The notes under the pieces were generated by a model, which was not told the DNA's origin, searched no databases, and saw only the letters and a list, made by a program, of their open reading frames with translations. Of a stretch of DNA of 55,672 bases, positions 52,489 to 55,672 are shown one piece after another. Source of the DNA: Myxococcales bacterium (GTDB taxonomy: Bacteria > Myxococcota_A > Polyangia > Haliangiales > Haliangiaceae); assembly GCA_028287135.1 (NCBI GenBank), contig JAQBQE010000043.1, positions 1 through 55,672 on the forward strand, read 5' to 3'. How positions within the stretch are numbered: the stretch's first letter is position 1; the number at the start of each line of letters is the position of its first letter. The position numbers and the translations under genes were made by a program.

Positions 52489-55183
52489 GACCGCGCAGCG
52501 GCGCGCCGCCGATGCCGGTCCCGATCTCGGTCGCCGCGCCCGTCGCGAGGTTGATGCGGTAAAGGCGCGAGAACGTCTCGAGCACGCCCGGCGTCGCCGT
52601 CGGACGCTGGAACGCAGCGATCGCGATGCCGTTGTTGCCCGCGGCGATGTCGAACCCCGACGGGCTCGGCACGGTCGCATCGTAGAGGTTGCCAGCCCCG
52701 AGCAATCCCACGGGCGTCAGCGTGCCGTTGTTCGGCGGGTTCTGGATCATCAGCTGTCCCGAGATCACGTCGATGACATACAGCGTGGTCGACGGAGTCA
52801 CCCCTGCAGGGGCGACGAAGCTGTTGCTGTACGCGGCGGCGGTCACCTCGAGCAAGCCGGGCGACAGCGGCGTATCGGTGAACGCCCTCGGCGTCATCGA
52901 CACGTTGGGGATCCGGAGGTTCTGCTCGGTGTTGCTGACCACGCGCAGCGGAACGGTCCCGAGCGGGTTGAAGTCGACACCAAACGAGGTTCCGGACAGC
53001 GCGGTGTACGGCGCGCTGGTGTCCATCGGATCGGCGGCGAGCATCCCGAGGTTGTTCGCGTTCGCGGTCGATGCGTTGAGGGTGTAGATCGCACCGAGGC
53101 TGCCGACTCCGTACATGACGTTGGAGCCGGGCCGCACATCGACTCCGACCAGCTGCTCGCCGGCGGCGAGGCCGGTGATCGTATCGACCGGAGGCATCAG
53201 CATCGGATCGGACACCACGGTCACCATCGAGGGATCCGCCAGGTTGATGCGCACCAGCTTGTTGTCGGTCGTCACGCCGAACACGTTCGTCTGCGGGGTC
53301 GCTCGCGTGACGCCACGCAGCGGCGCACCGGCGATCGTACCGAGCGATGCCGACAGCGCGCCGGTCGTCAGATCGATCGTGTGGAGCTGCGAGCTCGCAC
53401 CCACCGTCACGACCACCACCGTCGAGTTATCGCGGCCATCGATATCGAATCCGGCGACATCGGCGACATCGACACCGAGCGGGCCGACGTCGACGAGCGT
53501 TCCGCTGTTCGGCGGGTTCTGGATGCGCAGCCGATCCGCCGTGGCGTCGATCGCGTACAGCGTCGTCGTCCCCGCGCCCGGAACTGCATCGGTATAGGCC
53601 GAGCCGGTCGCCGTCGTTCCGGCGCCATTGAGCGCGGTGTCCGCCGTGGCGGCACCGGTCGTGAGGTCGGTGACGCGGATGTTCTGCCCGGTGTTGCTGA
53701 TGATGCGCAGCGGGACCGTGCCGGTCGGGTTGAAGTCCATGCCGAACTCGGTGCCCTGGAGCGCGACCGAGACCGGGATGGCGGGCGAGAGATTGCCGGT
53801 CGCCGGATCGACGCGGTGCAGCTTGCCGGCGGTTCCGTTCTTCGCGAGCACGTACAGCACGCCGGTCGACGGCCGCATGTCGATGCCGACCACGCTGTCA
53901 CCGACGGCGAGCCCGGTGATCGTCTTCGAGGTGCAGAGCTTCGCGGGCGCGGCACGATTGAACGACACCACGTCGGTGGCGGTCGCGCCGAACAGCTCGC
54001 CCGGGAGCTGGGTCACCGGCGTCGCTGCCGGAAGCGTCGACACCGAGAACGACACGATGGTCTCGCTGGCGGGCAGCGGCCCGACAGCGCGCAGCTCGGT
54101 GGCCGCGCCGGAAGCAAGGTCGATCGAATACGCGCCGCTCACACCAGCGACGGTGAGCACCGCGAACCCCGAGCTGACGCCGGCCGCATCGGTCACCACA
54201 TCGAAGCCACCGCTCTCCGTGGCATCGACGCCGAGGCCGCCGATGCCGTTGGCGGTGCCCGCGTTCGGCGGGTTCTGGCTGAGGAACCGATTGCTGGCGA
54301 CGTCGATCGCGTACAGCGTCGTCCGGCACGCCGGCGCGACGTTGTTGTTGTAGGCGACGGCGCCGTAGCCGGTCGACAGACCGTTGATGGCGTCGTCCGT
54401 CGTCACCGCACCGGTGTCGACGTTGATCCGGAGGTTCTGCCCCATGTTGCTCGTCACGCGCAGGCGGTCGACCACCGGGTTGAAGTCGATCCCGACGTCG
54501 CTGCCGGCAAGGCCCGTGAACGGCATCGTGGTGTCGGCGGCGTCAGCCGCGAGCGTGCTCTTCAGCGTGGCGGCGCCGGTCGCCGGATCGATCGTGTAGA
54601 GCTTGCCTGCGTCGGTGAGCGCGTAGAGCAGGCCGTCGGCGGGGCGGATGTCGATGCCGAGGATCTTCTCGGTGCCAAGACCCGAGAGCTCGATGCTCCA
54701 GGTCAACCGTCCGGGCTGGACGCGATCGAAGTGCACGAGCCGGCCCGCGGAGGTCACGGCGTAGCTATCACCCTGGTGATCGTCATCGACGATCGTCGCG
54801 GTCACGGAGCTCGTCCCGATCGTCACGTCGTTCGACGGCTCGAGCTCGATGACGAGTGACTCGGAGGATTCGATGACGAGGTCGTCGACGAGCGGCACGC
54901 TGATCGTCTTGTCTTCCGTGTCGCCATCCGCCCACTCGAGCGTGCCGGTGGCCGCCACATAGTCGGTGGTCTCGAGGGCGCTGTCGTCGCGCGTCGTGAA
55001 CGAGACCGAGATGGCGCCATCGCTGCCGCCGGTCCGTGACGCCGTCACGAGGATCTCGCCGCTCTCCCCATCGGGGACCATCGCCTCGCTCAGGCTGATC
55101 GTGCCAGCCTGACCATCATCTCCACCACATCCAGCGAACGACGCTACGAGCAGACCCAAAGCTAGACGACCGCGTTTGTGCAT
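52469..55183 (-). CDS. Large lipoprotein with a Calx-beta domain and three DUF4394 domains
   Basis: The 904-residue protein has a signal ending in the lipobox ASFAGC (Cys19). Calx-beta-like strands follow at about 30-135 (GSDGAISVSFTTRDDSALET; ESLVIELEPSNDVTIGTSSV). Three DUF4394 repeats then occupy about 145-390, 400-640 and 655-904. Each has the same landmarks: a strand such as LGIDIRPADGLLYALTDAGK, then DVGIDFNPVVDRLRVTSNMG, then TTLYAIDVASNRFLSQNPPN. The repeats form a beta-propeller-like surface protein. It is secreted and lipid-anchored, probably exposed at the cell surface; function is unknown. Confidence 0.85.
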   Translation of the reverse strand: MHKRGRLALGLLVASFAGCGGDDGQAGTISLSEAMVPDGESGEILVTASRTGGSDGAISVSFTTRDDSALETTDYVAATGTLEWADGDTEDKTISVPLVDDLVIESSESLVIELEPSNDVTIGTSSVTATIVDDDHQGDSYAVTSAGRLVHFDRVQPGRLTWSIELSGLGTEKILGIDIRPADGLLYALTDAGKLYTIDPATGAATLKSTLAADAADTTMPFTGLAGSDVGIDFNPVVDRLRVTSNMGQNLRINVDTGAVTTDDAINGLSTGYGAVAYNNNVAPACRTTLYAIDVASNRFLSQNPPNAGTANGIGGLGVDATESGGFDVVTDAAGVSSGFAVLTVAGVSGAYSIDLASGAATELRAVGPLPASETIVSFSVSTLPAATPVTQLPGELFGATATDVVSFNRAAPAKLCTSKTITGLAVGDSVVGIDMRPSTGVLYVLAKNGTAGKLHRVDPATGNLSPAIPVSVALQGTEFGMDFNPTGTVPLRIISNTGQNIRVTDLTTGAATADTALNGAGTTATGSAYTDAVPGAGTTTLYAIDATADRLRIQNPPNSGTLVDVGPLGVDVADVAGFDIDGRDNSTVVVVTVGASSQLHTIDLTTGALSASLGTIAGAPLRGVTRATPQTNVFGVTTDNKLVRINLADPSMVTVVSDPMLMPPVDTITGLAAGEQLVGVDVRPGSNVMYGVGSLGAIYTLNASTANANNLGMLAADPMDTSAPYTALSGTSFGVDFNPLGTVPLRVVSNTEQNLRIPNVSMTPRAFTDTPLSPGLLEVTAAAYSNSFVAPAGVTPSTTLYVIDVISGQLMIQNPPNNGTLTPVGLLGAGNLYDATVPSPSGFDIAAGNNGIAIAAFQRPTATPGVLETFSRLYRINLATGAATEIGTGIGGAPLRGLTVQIR

Positions 55184-55364
55184 GACAGGCAGGCTACGTC
55201 AGACGCTCCGGATCGCCCGTTGGGGCCGAGTGAGACCCGGTCAGCTTTGCGTGATCACCAGCACCAACCGTGTGCTCAAGCAGACCACTGAGGCTCTCGC
55301 GCACAGCTGAGGCCGGCGCCGTGCGCACCACGTGTGAGTGCGCCGGTTGCACGTACCCCCAGAT

Positions 55365-55526
55365 ATGAGTACCCCGAAGCCCCCGAAAGACCCGACGCCC
55401 GCCCTCCGACCGACCGACCGGAACGAGGAGAACGTCGTCAAGCAAGAGCAAGCAAAGGGCGAGGTCCGCCCCGATGGACCGGGCGACGACACCGCCCCCG
55501 TGAAGCCAGAGAGCGGCAAGCACTAG
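55365..55526 (+). CDS. Small hydrophilic protein, 53 aa
   Basis: The product is highly charged and Pro-rich (STPKPPKDPTPALRPTDRNE; EQAKGEVRPDGPGDD) with no hydrophobic core, so it is likely disordered. No Shine-Dalgarno sequence is clear. Such short disordered ORFs are common in myxobacteria but also arise by chance in GC-rich DNA. The minus-strand frame over the same region is also open. I do not recognise a family. Confidence 0.4.
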   Translation: MSTPKPPKDPTPALRPTDRNEENVVKQEQAKGEVRPDGPGDDTAPVKPESGKH

Positions 55527-55550
55527 CCGCAATGCCACTCGGTTAAGGTC

Positions 55551-55601
55551 GTTCGTGCACGTCCACGTGCACGTGCCACGTGCTCGTTCACGTCCACGAT
55601 C
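55551..55601 (-). repeat. CACGTG-rich repeat, right copy
   Basis: Read on the minus strand, this 51 bp stretch gives cgtggacgtgaacgagcacg followed by tggcacgtgcacgtgga. It follows the left copy (171-216, plus strand) unit by unit, with one extra hexamer near the end. It begins at the stop codon of the four-helix-bundle gene that runs in from the right edge. Confidence 0.5.
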
Positions 55602-55672
55602 ATCGGCAGAGCTTGCTCAGCATTCCGACCACGCGGACCAAGAGCTGCTTGCCCGCCGACAGGTCCGACTCA
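55600..55672 (-). CDS. Four-helix-bundle protein (S23/IVP-like), 3' end
   Basis: Only the last 23 codons are inside the window. They read SDLSAGKQLLVRVVGMLSKL and end in CR, followed by TGA at 55600-55602. This amphipathic last helix, ending in a short M-L-x-K-x-x-R tail, is typical of the small four-helix-bundle family whose N-terminus appears at the left edge. The assignment rests on a short segment and on the paired repeats. Confidence 0.5.
   Translation of the reverse strand, partial: ESDLSAGKQLLVRVVGMLSKLCR

Noticed and set aside
55194..55538. Minus-strand 114-codon hydrophobic-start frame
   Set aside because: No signal peptide pattern of good quality and no family; it overlaps the end repeat region and looks like an antisense shadow.
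1..55672. CRISPR arrays, transposases, integrases, tRNA or rRNA genes
   Set aside because: None could be seen on either strand by reading for direct repeats, recombinase motifs or conserved RNA sequences.

Overview
The window is 55.7 kb of GC-rich DNA with dense, mostly short-spaced genes. The organism is probably a deltaproteobacterium of the Myxococcota (Kofleriaceae/Haliangiales-like). This is an inference from several things: lipoproteins with an Asp/Ala-rich stretch after the lipobox Cys, a soluble bacterial Ser/Thr kinase, DUF5985 and DUF3943 proteins, and very high GC at third codon positions. No rRNA, tRNA, CRISPR array or insertion sequence was seen.

Both window edges fall in a gene for a small four-helix-bundle (S23/IVP-like) protein. 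The left edge holds its 5' end and the right edge its 3' end, both on the minus strand. Each lies next to a CACGTG-rich 40-50 bp repeat, and the two repeats are inverted relative to each other. The window may be a contig bounded by a repeated cassette.

Region 0-18 kb looks like a redox/dormancy stress island. It holds a hemerythrin, three universal stress proteins, a DUF3565-DUF1971 fusion, GH15, a CNNM/CorC-type membrane protein, a DUF5985 operon, thrS, a Ser/Thr kinase, Hsp20, a stand-alone E2 acyltransferase, and a coupled P-loop kinase plus phosphotransferase. Region 44-52.5 kb continues the theme with a DUF2090 aldolase-like protein, transketolase, a dual-HAD fusion, a GH65 phosphorylase and a site-2 protease. 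Many of these families have counterparts in the DosR dormancy regulon of Mycobacterium tuberculosis (hspX, Rv2004c/Rv2005c, Rv2006, Rv2625c, ctpF, Rv1734c). GH65, the beta-phosphoglucomutase-type HAD and transketolase would connect disaccharide phosphorolysis with central sugar phosphates.

Region 18-24.4 kb is a heavy-metal RND efflux operon (a His-rich periplasmic protein, then TolC, adaptor and pump). Region 24.4-33.8 kb is an erosion zone. It holds an orphan C-terminal half of a P-type ATPase, a lipid kinase, a histidine kinase, a duplicated divergent module (inner-membrane protein / DUF3943) in which each copy has lost a different partner, a response-regulator stub, and an arylsulfatase tail joined to a beta-barrel head. 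A formylglycine-generating enzyme follows, although the only sulfatase here has lost its catalytic part.

Region 35-44 kb holds the most interesting material. There is a guanidine-III riboswitch in front of a SugE/Gdx guanidinium exporter. Next to it is a tightly packed six-gene minus-strand operon: SWIM protein, unknown 491-aa protein, MoxR-type AAA+ ATPase, DUF5682 protein, VWA protein, BRCT-BRCT-SWIM protein. It resembles the uncharacterised E. coli yehLMPQ locus but carries BRCT domains and two SWIM paralogues with nearly identical C-terminal tails.

Several genes carry what look like single-base deletions (left-edge four-helix-bundle gene, kelch lipoprotein twice, beta-barrel head). True decay and assembly error cannot be separated from this sequence alone.
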